DNA of 64,000 nucleotides from Meconema thalassinum (Eukaryota > Arthropoda > Insecta > Orthoptera > Tettigoniidae). Of this stretch, positions 54,538 through 64,000 are shown in pieces. The translations under genes and the position numbers were made by a program. The notes below the pieces were generated by a model that ran no database searches, was not told the DNA's origin, and saw only the letters and a program-made list of their open reading frames with translations. The stretch lies in assembly GCA_946902985.2 (NCBI GenBank), contig OX336393.1, forward strand, positions 133,886,533 through 133,950,532, given 5' to 3'. Position 1 is the first letter of the stretch, and each line of letters opens with the position of its first letter.

Positions 54538-54810
54538 CAGGGTGCCTAAGCATGAGTAATGGATGACTGCACGGCTACCATATTGAAATTATTCAATTTA
54601 TGACCTCGCAGTTTGTGCTTCTGACGATTCCCACATGAGCGTTTGTGGTATTGGTCCATTTGATTTAGGCATTGAACACTCGGCTGGACACCATTTTGTT
54701 TTCATTACGATAGCATCAACATAAAACATGATTTGAGATGCCTGCTACTAGCGCTACCTATGAACCAAATTTGAATCAATTTTGTTTCGTTTCCGTGGAG
54801 ATTCCATGTT

Positions 54811-55268
54811 GTTGTTGTTTGAGTCTTCGGTTTTTCGACTGGTTTGATACAGCACTCCATGCTTCCCTGTCCTGAGCTAATCGTTTCATCTCTACGTACA
54901 TAGCAACCACACCCAACATCCGAGGCAATCTGTTTAACATATACTAACCTTGGTCTACCCCTACAGTTCTTAACCTCGACCCTTCCTTCTATAACTAAGT
55001 TTGCTATTCCTGGGTGTTTTAGTATGTGTTCCATCAACCTATCTCTTCTCTTCATTAGCAGTCGCCAGAAACATCTCTCCTCTCCCACTCGTCTTAATGC
55101 CTCTTCATTCGTAACCCTATCTACCCATCTAATCTGATCTTCATCATTCTCCTGTAAAAACAGATTTCAAACGCTTCAATTCTCCTCTTTTCTGCTGTCC
55201 AATAGTCCAAGTTTAACTTCCATAGAGCGCCACACTCAAGATAAAGGTAAAAAATTACTTCCTAATAC
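54811..55268 (-). pseudogene. RTE copy, 3' half, split by a 3.7-kb insertion
   Basis: Minus-strand frames encode the family C-terminus (GEERCFWRLLMKRRDRL, GRPRLVYVKQIASDVGC) ending GTTTGAGTCTTC-side (AAC)n tail near 54811. Upstream coding is interrupted at 55268 after ...CTTCCTAATAC. The missing next part (CTAAATCTATATTCG...) resumes at 59002, so both parts belong to one insertion. Confidence 0.85.
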
Positions 55269-58200
55269 TGAACCCATGTACCATTTCATGCAAGGATGCT
55301 CGCATAACGTTGTGTAAGAAGCTGGACCCAGGTGGCCAGGAAATGAGATCATGCCTGACTCATGGATAAGGAGCCGGTCACGAATATAAATAGAAGGAAT
55401 GGAAAGTTCCAGGCGTATGAGAGAGAACACGTTTCTGAAATCGCCCTTACCTTGCATTAAAACGGCAACAGCGCAACTGTGCCAGAAGAAGAATAATTAA
55501 ATTAAACCCATTTGCAAGAATAAAAGTAAGTAAATAAATACAGCATTGTGAATCATTTCGGATTAGAGATTTTTGTGTGGAGAAAAAGCTTTTAATAATT
55601 GTCCAGGAGAGAAGTGCAAACGTAGCATACGTCATCGGGGATTTACTGAGACCCGAGGAGTGGGGAATAAAAAAAATCAACAGCAACACCCACACAGCTG
55701 AAGACTAAAAATTATTTAATATCTCAGAAATGCACGATCGATTTTCATGTGCAGTGAGGTCATTGGACGTTTAGAAAACGAGCTTTCTGGAGATATAATT
55801 TTTATAAATGTGCGACAATTAGTTCAAATGTTGGTCACGAAAAGGACTAGGATTTTATCTTTTTTTGACTAAATAGTATAAAAGTCCAGGCCAAGCCAGA
55901 CCAATCATGCAGTTTCCGACAGCCCGAGGGGGGCGTCAGGCTACATCACCGAATGCAGTATTATTCCGTCCAGGGGACGTGAGGCGACATCACGCAGTAT
56001 TCAAACGTATGAACCTCAGGGGAGGTCATACCGTACGACAAGTATAAGCAGTAAATGCAGTTCACGAGACTCCTTGAGGGGAGATGCTACATCACATCGT
56101 ATAGACTGTATCCGACAGCCAGAGGGCGTCGCTGTATCGACAACCAACGTGCATCCGTAAGGAGTGGCCGATAAGTATTATCCAAGTATCGCCGTGTGGA
56201 GAATTAGGAAATTCCTAATTACAGGATTTAGTTCCGCCAGTATAAATTTTACAGTGAAAAATTCAGGAATTACAGTCAGATTAGGCTGCAAACTTAGAGA
56301 ACCGGCGATAGGTCTTCAAAAATGCAGTCCAAGTAAACGACCGAAAATATCGTAGCAGTTTTGAAGTACCATAACAGCGAGATAAACATTCTATCAACGT
56401 ATAAGAATCCGATCAGGGTTGGACCAAAAATAAGGTTCGCATAGGGTTCTGAAAAATAGGAATTCGAGGACAGAATAAGCGGAAAAGAGAAGTAAATTTT
56501 AGACATTGTTTCAAGGAAACAAACAAATTATAAAAAGCACTAAGTTACGAGGAGTATTAGTTGCTAGAAAGCAAGAGGTCGCCGATAGATTATCTGGGGG
56601 CCGTGGACAAGACAGACTTTTTCACTAGACAAAAAATAGGGTCTAGAAAGAAGCAGTTCGAGCTAATAATAGCTGATCGTCAGGAAGTCGAAATTGAAGG
56701 AGTACTATTCCAGGGAAGAAGTAGATGGTTCGAGACGTTCATAGTGGTTAGAGAGGAAGCCGACATTTACGAATTTCACCCTTGGAGACGGGAGGTCAAG
56801 AAATCACGTGTGAAAGGTTTAATAGCAGCCTTAGTGATTAGAATCTGTGAAGTGTAAATATATAAAATGTGTGTTAAAGAGTAATTTATTCAGTGTTTTT
56901 ATCGTGTATTCTAAACGAATACACCAGTGTATTTTAAAATGTTATCAGTGTTAAATGTATTTGAGTTAAATGTGTGTCAAGATATGTCAGTACATGAAAT
57001 GAATTTCTACACGATGGTGTAATCACAAAATAGTGGGCAAAAATGAAACATCGCAAGAAAAGGAAGGTCAGGGACCGACCTATAACATGTGAGTAAATAT
57101 TTTCATTATGTTTTGGTGTTGGGGAAGTGTTTGTGTACAATCCACCGGAGTTTGAGAAGTAGGGATGTTTGAGTAACAAATAACCGAATGAGGGCGCGGT
57201 CTGAACAAATAAGAATTGAGAAATTATAAAATAATTATGTGAAATGAATAAATCCTTTAGAGGAAAAGTATGAAGTAAAATATCAGTATGTTTGATAAAT
57301 ATTGTAAAAGCAAGCGTAACAATAATAATAATAATGGAAAATTATATAAATGAAGATAAATTTGAATTATATGAAAGAAATAGCTTTTGAGCTTTTGTAA
57401 GGAATGAAGACATGATATGAATACATGTTCTTAAAATATAGTGATTATCGTCACGGGAGAGGATAAATATAAAAATGGAGATGTAGATCAAATGTTGATT
57501 TTTGAATTTACCAGTTCTTTGGAAGATGCTTTAAAGTAATGTGTAGCGCATTGTCGCGTATTAAAGTAATTTATCACGCTAGGAAGGCGTTGAATCTAAA
57601 TATACTTGGCAGATTAATTTTGAGGGACAGTTGATTGCGGAAATTGAGCTGTGTGGTAAGTCCTCCAGTATGGGATAAATTCCCGAGGCCATGTGTGTTG
57701 TATTGAATTGAATAATAGGGAGCGTATTTGTTGTATTGAAGAGCGCAGGTTAGACTGAGGTCGCCTAAAACGCTGAATTGTTGTAAGTCCTCCAGTATGG
57801 GAGTGGTTCCCGAGGCAGTTAATAGAGTCGAACCCAGACTCGTATAGTTGTGAAAGCCCCTAAAATATCGTCGTTGTATTGAATTATTCTTACCCATCAA
57901 CGATGACACTTCATAATTAATAAATGCCAAGGTTACGAAAGTGGTATATGAAACTATATAAAATGTTGTTAAAGAATGAATGAAAGAAACGCCAGGTCTA
58001 TTCAAAGAAACTGTGGAAAGGAAATAGCTGGTTTAAAAGCATGAGTGTAGCGGTCTCGAGGCGAAACATAGAGCCGTCCCTCCCGGGCCATAAATCAAGT
58101 CAAGTGTACGGTCAGACCCCTTGCTGTGGTCGGGTCGGAGAGAACCGTCTGGAAGAAGTAATAATACACCGTGAGTGTTTAGGAGTTGTTAATGACCCGG

Positions 58201-59001
58201 GATTTGAACCGAGGTCCTTGTAGATTGAAAGTGCCGCTTGCCAGTTCAGATCGTAGCTTTCTTATGTGGAAATCGTCTTTTAAGACAAATAAATAAAAAT
58301 CCCTAAGGTAATGAGGTAATGATGTAGGATTTCATGAGTTCACTGAGGACAATTAGATTCCGGGAGTAATCATAATTTTGACTTTGTTCGAGTAGTCTTT
58401 GGTAGCTCTGGTGTACACAAGTAGTTTCCCGATCACTGTAGTGAATTTGTTATCTTGAGAGAGATGGTAACGTGGAGGACATTGTTGAATGCCCAGAATT
58501 TTAAGTAAAGAAATAACATATAATGTAAAGACGTTTATATATTGTTTAAATTATAAGGAACTCATAAAATAATTATTGAGGTGTGTAAAAGAATGGCCGT
58601 TCATATTGAAATGTATCGAGCCAGTGGAGCTCGTAATTATATTGAACTTTTAAAAGGGATACTTTATGGAAGTGAAATGAATTATAAGTTTGTTGGTTTG
58701 ATGGAAACCATTTATTGTAATATAATGTTTGTTTAATTTCTATATCTTCCTTGTTCACTTTGAACAAGTTTCGAAGGATTTGGTCAATAGTTTATTTGTT
58801 TTATTTGTTTGTAGCGCCATAATTTTGGTTAATTAAATGTGTTAAAATAGGAGTTGAATTTGTTTTTATTTTTGAAGTGTATCCTCTATTTAATCCAAAA
58901 TGTGTAAGTCACAGAGTGGGAGAACATACCATAACCCCGAAAATCCCGAATTGAGCATTGCTGGCATAATGTGATTTGCATATTTCTTGCTGGAAGGGCA
59001 C
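55269..59001. mobile_element. 3.7-kb insertion of unknown class in the RTE
   Basis: Defined by the exact break in the RTE. AATAC is present at both junctions (55264-55268 and 59002-59006), a candidate 5-bp duplication. The inserted block starts TGAACCC and ends AGGGCA(C), so TG...CA termini are possible. A TATA-like TATAAAAG lies at 55878 followed by GC-rich sequence. GTAAGTCCTCCAGTATGGG recurs at 57655 and 57783. No terminal inverted repeat or second LTR was found and no transposase or polymerase is encoded. A long solo LTR is one possibility. Confidence 0.6.
56561..56857 (+). CDS. Hypothetical 98-codon frame within the insertion
   Basis: Charged frame with KKQFELIIADRQEVEIEGV and RGR-free WFETFIVVREEADIYEFHPW. 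Its composition is more protein-like than other short frames here. The start at 56561 is a TTG, not an ATG, so its N-terminus is uncertain. No family recognised. A GTGAGTAA donor-like sequence lies downstream near 57089. It may be chance or a relic of retroelement coding. Confidence 0.2.
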   Translation: MLESKRSPIDYLGAVDKTDFFTRQKIGSRKKQFELIIADRQEVEIEGVLFQGRSRWFETFIVVREEADIYEFHPWRREVKKSRVKGLIAALVIRICEV

Positions 59002-59538
59002 AATACCTAAATCTATATTCGATATCAAGAAATTCCTTTTCTGTAGAAATGCTTTCCTTGCCTGTGCTAACCTACTTTTTATATCCTCTTTGTTTCGTCC
59101 ATCACTGGTTATTTTGCTTTCTATGTAACAGAAGTCTCCTACTTCCTTTAGCTTTTCACCTGCCAATTCCACATTCATAGTGGTTTCTGATTTCTTTCGA
59201 CTGCATTCCAATATTTTTGTTTTACATTTTTTAATTTTCAACATGAATTCTTTCCTCAAGACTTAATCCATACCATTTAAAAACTCATTCAAATCCTCAG
59301 GCGTGTCGGCTAAGATGACGATGTCATCAGCAAATCTCAGAGTTGAAATTATTTCCACTTGAATCTTTGCTCCAACTTTGATTTTTTCTCGAATTTCCTT
59401 CGTTGCTTGTTCAATGTATAGTTTGAAAAGTATGGGTGATAAGTTGCAGCCTTACCTTACACCTTTCTGAATACCAGTTTCTCTCTCGTGTCCTTCAGCT
59501 CGAATAACTGCTGTCTGGTTTCTCCATAGATTGTAGAT
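59002..59538 (-). pseudogene. RTE copy, 5' part of the split insertion (RT)
   Basis: The minus strand encodes NQTAVIRAEGHERETGI, then after a stop GCNLSPILFKLYIEQ, LRFADDIVILADTPEDLNEF, then EKLKEVGDFCYIESKITSDGR and LAQARKAFLQKRN. The RT active site FADD is intact here, unlike the copy at 17.8 kb. It is 5'-truncated near 59538. Joined to 54811-55268 it makes one ~1-kb truncated element. Confidence 0.85.
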
Positions 59539-60440
59539 TGTAGATTACATAAAATGTGCAAAAAATCTGTTCAATAGTTATCTTCCTCTCCATGTTGATA
59601 CAACGACTAACAGTAGTTTCTTTTCATTAGAAATTTGAACTCTAAGTTTGAGCCTTGTCCCACTTCTAAAGAAAGCTTGTTAAAAGTTATCCAAGTAGCT
59701 GTAAGAAGAGTTCTGTTAAACGCTCAGGGCAACTCCTTGGCTAATTACATGACTACTTCCATAAAGGTCTGGCACACTTACGACATCCAACCCCGGAGAA
59801 GTTAAATAACCAGAAAATTTAGTTTTTATAAATATCAAACGGAGGAGGCCTTCTGAAAGCCTATCCCGGAGAGATGCAAAAAGCCTTTTAAAATAAATAA
59901 CAGAGAAGAGATACACTTCGAGAGGAATGGACGTGTGCGCCTGTGTGTGTGTGTTTGTCCGAATACATCAAACATTTTAAAGCTTCACCTTCCATCTAAG
60001 CGGCTCGTACTATTTGTAAAATAAAACTCGTCCTAATCGTAAGAAGCCTCCCTTTGTCGTCTATGTCATGAAAAAACAATTTTTGGAAGAAAGGTAATGT
60101 TGGTATCTTGGCTTTCACGGCCAAGGAATTAAAACTCAGCAATTTTTCTAGGTTTATGTCGTGTCTTTTGTAGTTTCGAATAGGAGCACTAAGATAGGCT
60201 CATCAGCGGACTCTTGGTAACTGGGCCTGGACTCTCAGAGGAATTTAAAGAAAATTATAGGAATAAAAGAAATATAATTGAACAATTAAATAAGACTTGA
60301 AGCAGTATTTTGTATAAATTTGGGACTAAATAACTAAACTGGTTGCTGAAATGACTTGTAGCTAAAACAGCTGATGGCTTGTTGGCATAGTTTCCACACA
60401 GGTGCGATTGTTACTATGGTTGTAAATATTTCTTATATAT
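59539..60440. other. Unassigned sequence
   Basis: No recognisable gene or repeat apart from a short (GT)n near 59940-59955. Confidence 0.35.
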
Positions 60441-61040
60441 TAAATTTTAGCCTACAGTATTTTCATCTATGAAAAAATAGGCTTATGAGATCACCTTTTG
60501 TCCGTGTGTGTGTGTGCTCGCGCGTGTGTGTGTAATAAAATCTAAACGGCTGGAGTGATTTCAATGAAACTCGGTAAGGACATACAGTAGTAAAATCTCG
60601 TCTGACCCCCGCCGTGGCCTTCAAATGTAATTACGTCTCACCAATCCAACATGGCAACTGTGCGAAATATTTCACCGGCATTCTGCATCTCCGAAACTAT
60701 TACCCATATCACCCTGAAATTTTGTACGATGATAAAGGGCACTACTTCAAGTTCGTCCATGTAACATTCAAAAACCTGTTAAGTACAAAACGAACATGGC
60801 GGCCAAGCAAAGTTGAAACATTAAAATAGACTTTTCTCGCGATGTAATAATTCGAACGCGGTGGAACTTTGTGCGGTAAATGCTTATAGAAATGTCAATC
60901 CAATGGCATCTAATTTAATTTAATTAATTACATAACCTCAAGAAGCCGGCTGTACGGAATTTTAAAATTAGTTTTTTTGATGTGTAACATCTTTCCGCTC
61001 GGTTGCTGGATAGTTTTGTGGGAGTGATTTTGAAAATTGG

Positions 61041-61190
61041 GGATGGAAGTGAATCGGGCGGAAGTGGATCGAACGGAAGTGGATCGGACGGAAGTGAAGA
61101 CGCACTGCCACAAAAATGGGACGGAAGTGAATCGGGCGGAAGTGGATCGAACGGAAGTGGATCGGACGGAAGTGAAGACGCACTGCCAGC
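61041..61190 (+). repeat. Two-copy 78-bp minisatellite with 15-bp subunits
   Basis: The block GGA-GGAAGTGAATCGGGC ... GAAGACGCACTGCCA is present twice, 78 bp apart. Inside it, GGAAGTGGATC-GA-C subunits repeat every 15 bp. Frames across it are Gly/Ser/Asp-rich or Asp/Arg/Thr-Glu-Val repeats and are by-products. Confidence 0.9.
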
Positions 61191-61366
61191 TGGATGTACA
61201 ATTGAAAATGTGTGTATTGGAAACAAGGCAGTGTGTGCTCTGTAGCGCGAGAATGTTATGGCAATACAGTGGGCAGTGCATTTAGCACTGCTTTGACGAG
61301 CACAGTGGCCTTAGAGCATAAATACAATACAGGGCGGATTGCCACACTGCGCCTGTACTGTGACGT

Positions 61367-61537
61367 GAAACCAACATCTCGATCAGCTGACTGAAGGGTA
61401 ATGGCTCAAGACCGACTACAATTGGCTAATGGCGAATGCTAATCAACGTCAAGGAATACTAAAGGAGCTCCATATTGGATCATTCTATTATCACTATCCG
61501 CAGTTCCCTTCAGTCAGCTGATCGAGATGTTGGTTTC
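61367..61537. repeat. 32-bp perfect inverted repeat
   Basis: 61367-61398 (GAAACCAACATCTCGATCAG...) and 61506-61537 are perfect reverse complements separated by 107 bp. Outside, GACGT is also mirrored within ten bases. Likely the terminus of a foldback element or a hairpin. Confidence 0.85.
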
Positions 61538-61974
61538 AACAATGTGACGTCATCAGCCATCTATTGAATTTATGGTCTAAGACAATGGCAAATGTTTCAC
61601 CGACTTTCATTTGTCATTGAGCAGTTTATGAAGCTTCACGTTCAAGGTTGAATATCACATGGGGTAGGACAAAGACGACAAATGACATTTAAGTAAGCGG
61701 CATTATTGTCAAGCTGTGTGTGAGTAGTCAAATATTAAATGCATAACAGAATGTTGTTATACGAGTGGAATAAAAGCTGTATTTTCATCATATGTGAGAC
61801 TAGGTCATTTCATGATTGTAGGATGCCATGTTTTGATTGTTTACGACGAACTGTATGAGAGCCTTGAGAATAATGAATGTTATAGTTACTGAGGAATGTG
61901 CTCACAGTATTTGAGAGTACTGTCGACGTTGTGTGTCACTTTGTTATTATGAATTGTTAATGTAAAAGGAAGGA

Positions 61975-62160
61975 AGGAAGCTTGTATTTTGCGTGTCCGT
62001 TAATCTCACGATCATGATCCACGGTACCTCCCTTTTACGTGGAATGCGAACCACAGGACATGGCATTTCAATTCGAAAATCTCACATGTATTGACCGGGA
62101 ATCAAACCCGGTCTACCTTGGTGAGAGACTAACTGCTTGACCGCTGCGCCACAAATGTGA
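61975..62160 (-). mobile_element. SINE-G
   Basis: Minus-strand head TTTGTGGCGCAGCGGTCAAG (A box), B box GGGTTTGATTCCCGGTC, then ATGTGAGATTTTCGAATTG and ATGATCGTGAGATTAACGGA. Tail GGAAGGAAGG on the plus strand. A decayed copy is at 52140-52300. Confidence 0.75.
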
Positions 62161-62585
62161 CAGTAGCATATCTCCAATTCATTCTATACATTCATCATAG
62201 TACCAGTATGAAAATGGAATGTAAATTAAAATTTTAAGAATGTCCAAGCTGTGTAGTATACAAGTAGGATAACATGACAGATGTTACACATCATATGCGA
62301 CTACTGTAAGGTTCGTATCTTTTTTTTTTCTTGTGTCCTAATCATGCTATCAAAGCCAACGTTTAAATAATAAACCTACGCAATAATCTTCATCTAATAG
62401 TACATAACTCTATAGCCTACATATATAAAAATCCAACATGGCAACCATCTGAAATATTTAGACGGTTCTCCATATCTACGAATCTATTACAGCAATCAAA
62501 CTGAAATGTTGTATGTTGATGGAGGCCATAATATAAGTAGGATATATGAAAATAGGCTATTTAGTTCTTCACCAAACTACTTGTT

Positions 62586-63283
62586 GTTTGTTGCACAGCA
62601 TAGGTTAAATTTTCAGATACGAATTATGTAGGATATTAGAACAAGATTTAGCTATCTCGGATTATTAAATGAATTTAATTGTTGGAAATTGTACCGCCAT
62701 AACTTAGAAAAGTTATATTTTTGCTTTATTTGTCGGATTCTTTTGAACGTTGTAGAACGTCAATGGATTAGCCATCTATTACCGAAGATACAGTAGGAGC
62801 AATGCAATTAAATCTGATGAGTAATTAATATTTGAATTTGCGTAGCGACTGATTTTGTACCGTTTCTAATTTTGTACCTTACGCGATTTTTGTTTTGTGG
62901 ATAGGACTCCTTGAGAGGGTGTGAGGACAACAGTGTAGTATATAATTTATAATTTATTTTAGGAGTGTAAATAAGTTTAGTTAGCTCGTGGACTAGCCAC
63001 AGAACCCCAATTCTTCAAGGATGCATCTTATCTTAAATGTTGGACTTTTCTTTTTATTAATTTACGTCTACTTTGGGCTGATTTCATAACCACAACCAAT
63101 GCCCTGAGGGTAACCGTCTCGTGCTGGGATCAGCTCAAATACATGTGCGAGGGGTGTTTGTTTTGTGAAGGGATCTCATGAGGGTTGATCTCGGCCTTCG
63201 TCCCTGTGGCATCTAGGATCAATCATGGGAATAGTATGTTAACACAGGTTATCTGAAAAGAATCCAACACATACTCAAGAATT
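62586..63283. other. Unassigned sequence
   Basis: No gene recognised. A CAACCAATGCCCTGAGGGTA / CTCGTGCTGGGATCAGCTC patch near 63095-63140 may be a decayed repeat. Confidence 0.35.
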
Positions 63284-63297
63284 AGCGATAAAATTTG

Positions 63298-63806
63298 GTA
63301 CCATGCTGAGCTTCTATGCCCAAGAGAGCGGGTTCAAACCCGGCCGAAGCCGTCGGATTTTTTAAGAGCGTTAAAATCCCTCAGTATGCTTTCCTTCGGA
63401 GGGGAAAAGAGCCGGCGGTCCCATGTCATAGATTTATGGCATGTTAAAGAACTTTCCACTAATTACACCTGTGTGAAACTAAATTGTATACGTTAAGAAT
63501 GTAAACAACGTTCTTAGGTTGCTTAGTTCGTTGCCAAGAGTCGACTGCGGTGGCGTCTAGTAGCTAAGTTCTGAACTAGGCCTAGTAGTCGTTGACGGTG
63601 GCATTTGGCGTCACTATTTGAAACTATTTGAAAATTTCAAAATTCAAAGTTGCAGTCCTTACTTGAATTTTAAAAAAACAGATACACACACTAATACAGT
63701 CATCACAATTAACACCGGTTATCAGACAGATTCTACACACACCCAAAGTACACGGGGCTACATGACCGCGTTGTCACAGCCCCTAAACTAAGGAAACAAC
63801 CAACCA
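63298..63806 (+). mobile_element. SINE-A, slightly 5'-truncated, 14-bp target duplication
   Basis: Starts within the head (GTACCATGCTGAGC), keeps B box GGGTTCAAACCCGGCC, the body, and the complete 3' module to CTAAGGAAACAACCAACC. AGCGATAAAATTTG is at 63284-63297 and 63807-63820, perfect. Without its A box this copy cannot be transcribed by polymerase III in the usual way. Confidence 0.9.
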
Positions 63807-63884
63807 AGCGATAAAATTTGACAGTTAAAACACGAGTATTATCTTACTGATTTTGGGGTGCTTAGTGGTGTAATGGTGACTGCC

Positions 63885-64000
63885 GGTGAAGAGAAGAGAT
63901 AGGTTGGTAGGTCACACGCTAAGACGCCCAGGAATAACAATTTTAGTTATTGAAGGAAGGGTCGAGGACAAGAACTGTAGGGGTAGACCAACGTTAGAAT
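63885..64000 (+). pseudogene. RTE C-terminal fragment, runs off the window
   Basis: Codes for KRRDRLVGHTLRRPG, then GRVEDKNCRGRPTLE, the C-terminal tail of the 15.3-18.9-kb RTE family. 5'-truncated at 63885; the 3' end is beyond the window. Confidence 0.85.

Larger units (their letters stand above)
60976..62320. other. Foreign sequence within the Helentron-like element
   Basis: Comparison with 6615-6670 shows the element broken between GGAATTTTAAAATTAG and TTCTTGTGTCCTAATCATGC. The block contains a minisatellite, a 32-bp inverted repeat and a SINE. It may be several insertions; no single terminal structure was found. Confidence 0.6.
60445..62585 (+). mobile_element. Helentron-like element, subfamily A, with internal insertion
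   Basis: 5' TTTTAGCCTACAGTATTTTC with partner GAAAAAATAGGCTTATGAGATC, (GT)n, CTAAACGGCTGGAGTGATTTC; 3' GAAAATAGGCTATTTAGTTC-TTCAC-CAAACTACTTGTTG. Its core matches the 3.9-7.6-kb element but is shorter, without the 347-bp array. About 1.35 kb of foreign sequence interrupts it between roughly 60976 and 62320. Confidence 0.65.

Noticed and set aside
57574..58005. 143-codon minus-strand frame
   Set aside because: Composition is Ser/Thr/Tyr/Asn-rich, it spans a duplicated non-coding motif (GTAAGTCCTCCAGTATGGG), and no domain is recognised.
61003..61285. Gly/Ser/Asp-rich and Asp/Arg/Thr/Glu/Val repeat proteins
   Set aside because: Three frames are open across the same 78-bp minisatellite, so none is specifically coding.
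1..64000. CRISPR array, operon, phage or bacterial defence system
   Set aside because: The sequence is eukaryotic and TE-rich. The tandem repeats have no spacer-repeat pattern, and there are no prokaryotic-style gene clusters.

Overview
This window looks like non-genic DNA from a large, repeat-rich arthropod genome, most likely an insect. I found no convincing host protein-coding gene, tRNA or rRNA. Almost everything recognisable is a transposable element (TE) or its remains: non-LTR retrotransposons of the RTE and R1 types, one nearly complete Ty3/Gypsy LTR element, Helitrons and Helentron-like (DINE-1-like) elements, inverted-repeat DNA elements, and at least seven families of tRNA-headed SINEs. 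The SINE heads and the tRNA-Lys primer site fit an insect. A polyneopteran such as an orthopteran is my guess from familiarity with similar SINEs, and I could not check it.

Layout. 1-2.3 kb: AT-rich, unassigned. 2.3-3.9 kb: minus-strand LINE C-terminal remnants with a SINE. 3.9-7.6 kb: a large Helentron-like element with a 347-bp tandem array and a SINE inside. 7.6-8.8 kb: a hAT-like MITE with an 8-bp target duplication and a SINE dimer. 9.6-13.5 kb: a dispersed repeat and two more Helentron-like elements. 13.6-19.6 kb: a nest in which an R1-clade LINE (minus) is split by an SR2-like RTE, which is split by a near full-length RTE, which carries a foldback element. 19.6-22.4 kb: SINEs, (GTT)n and a 750-bp TTCG satellite. 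22.9-26.3 kb: one SINE split into three parts by a Helitron and by an inverted-repeat element holding a DUF4817-like fragment. 26.6-28.8 kb: an inverted-repeat DNA element and a palindrome. 30-31.3 kb: a possible LTR and leader remnant.

31.6-34.4 kb: a Helitron made of tandem 755-832 bp units, interrupted by a tRNA-like foldback element. 34.8-35.4 kb: a truncated RTE. 35.6-43.9 kb: a young Gypsy element on the minus strand with 1.4-kb LTRs, ACTG target duplications, a gag, and a pol that has lost most of its integrase. 43.9-50.1 kb: SINE-rich. 50-53 kb: unassigned. 53.2-54.5 kb: a minus-strand Helentron-like element. 54.8-59.5 kb: an RTE split by a 3.7-kb insertion of unknown class. 60.4-62.6 kb: another Helentron-like element with a 1.3-kb insertion. 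63.3-64 kb: a SINE and the start of an RTE fragment that runs off the window.

The genes do not form a pathway. The window is informative mainly as insertion history: many insertions have readable target-site duplications, so their relative order can be deduced. All recognisable retrotransposon proteins carry stops, frameshifts, deletions or 5' truncation, so no autonomous element is evident here.
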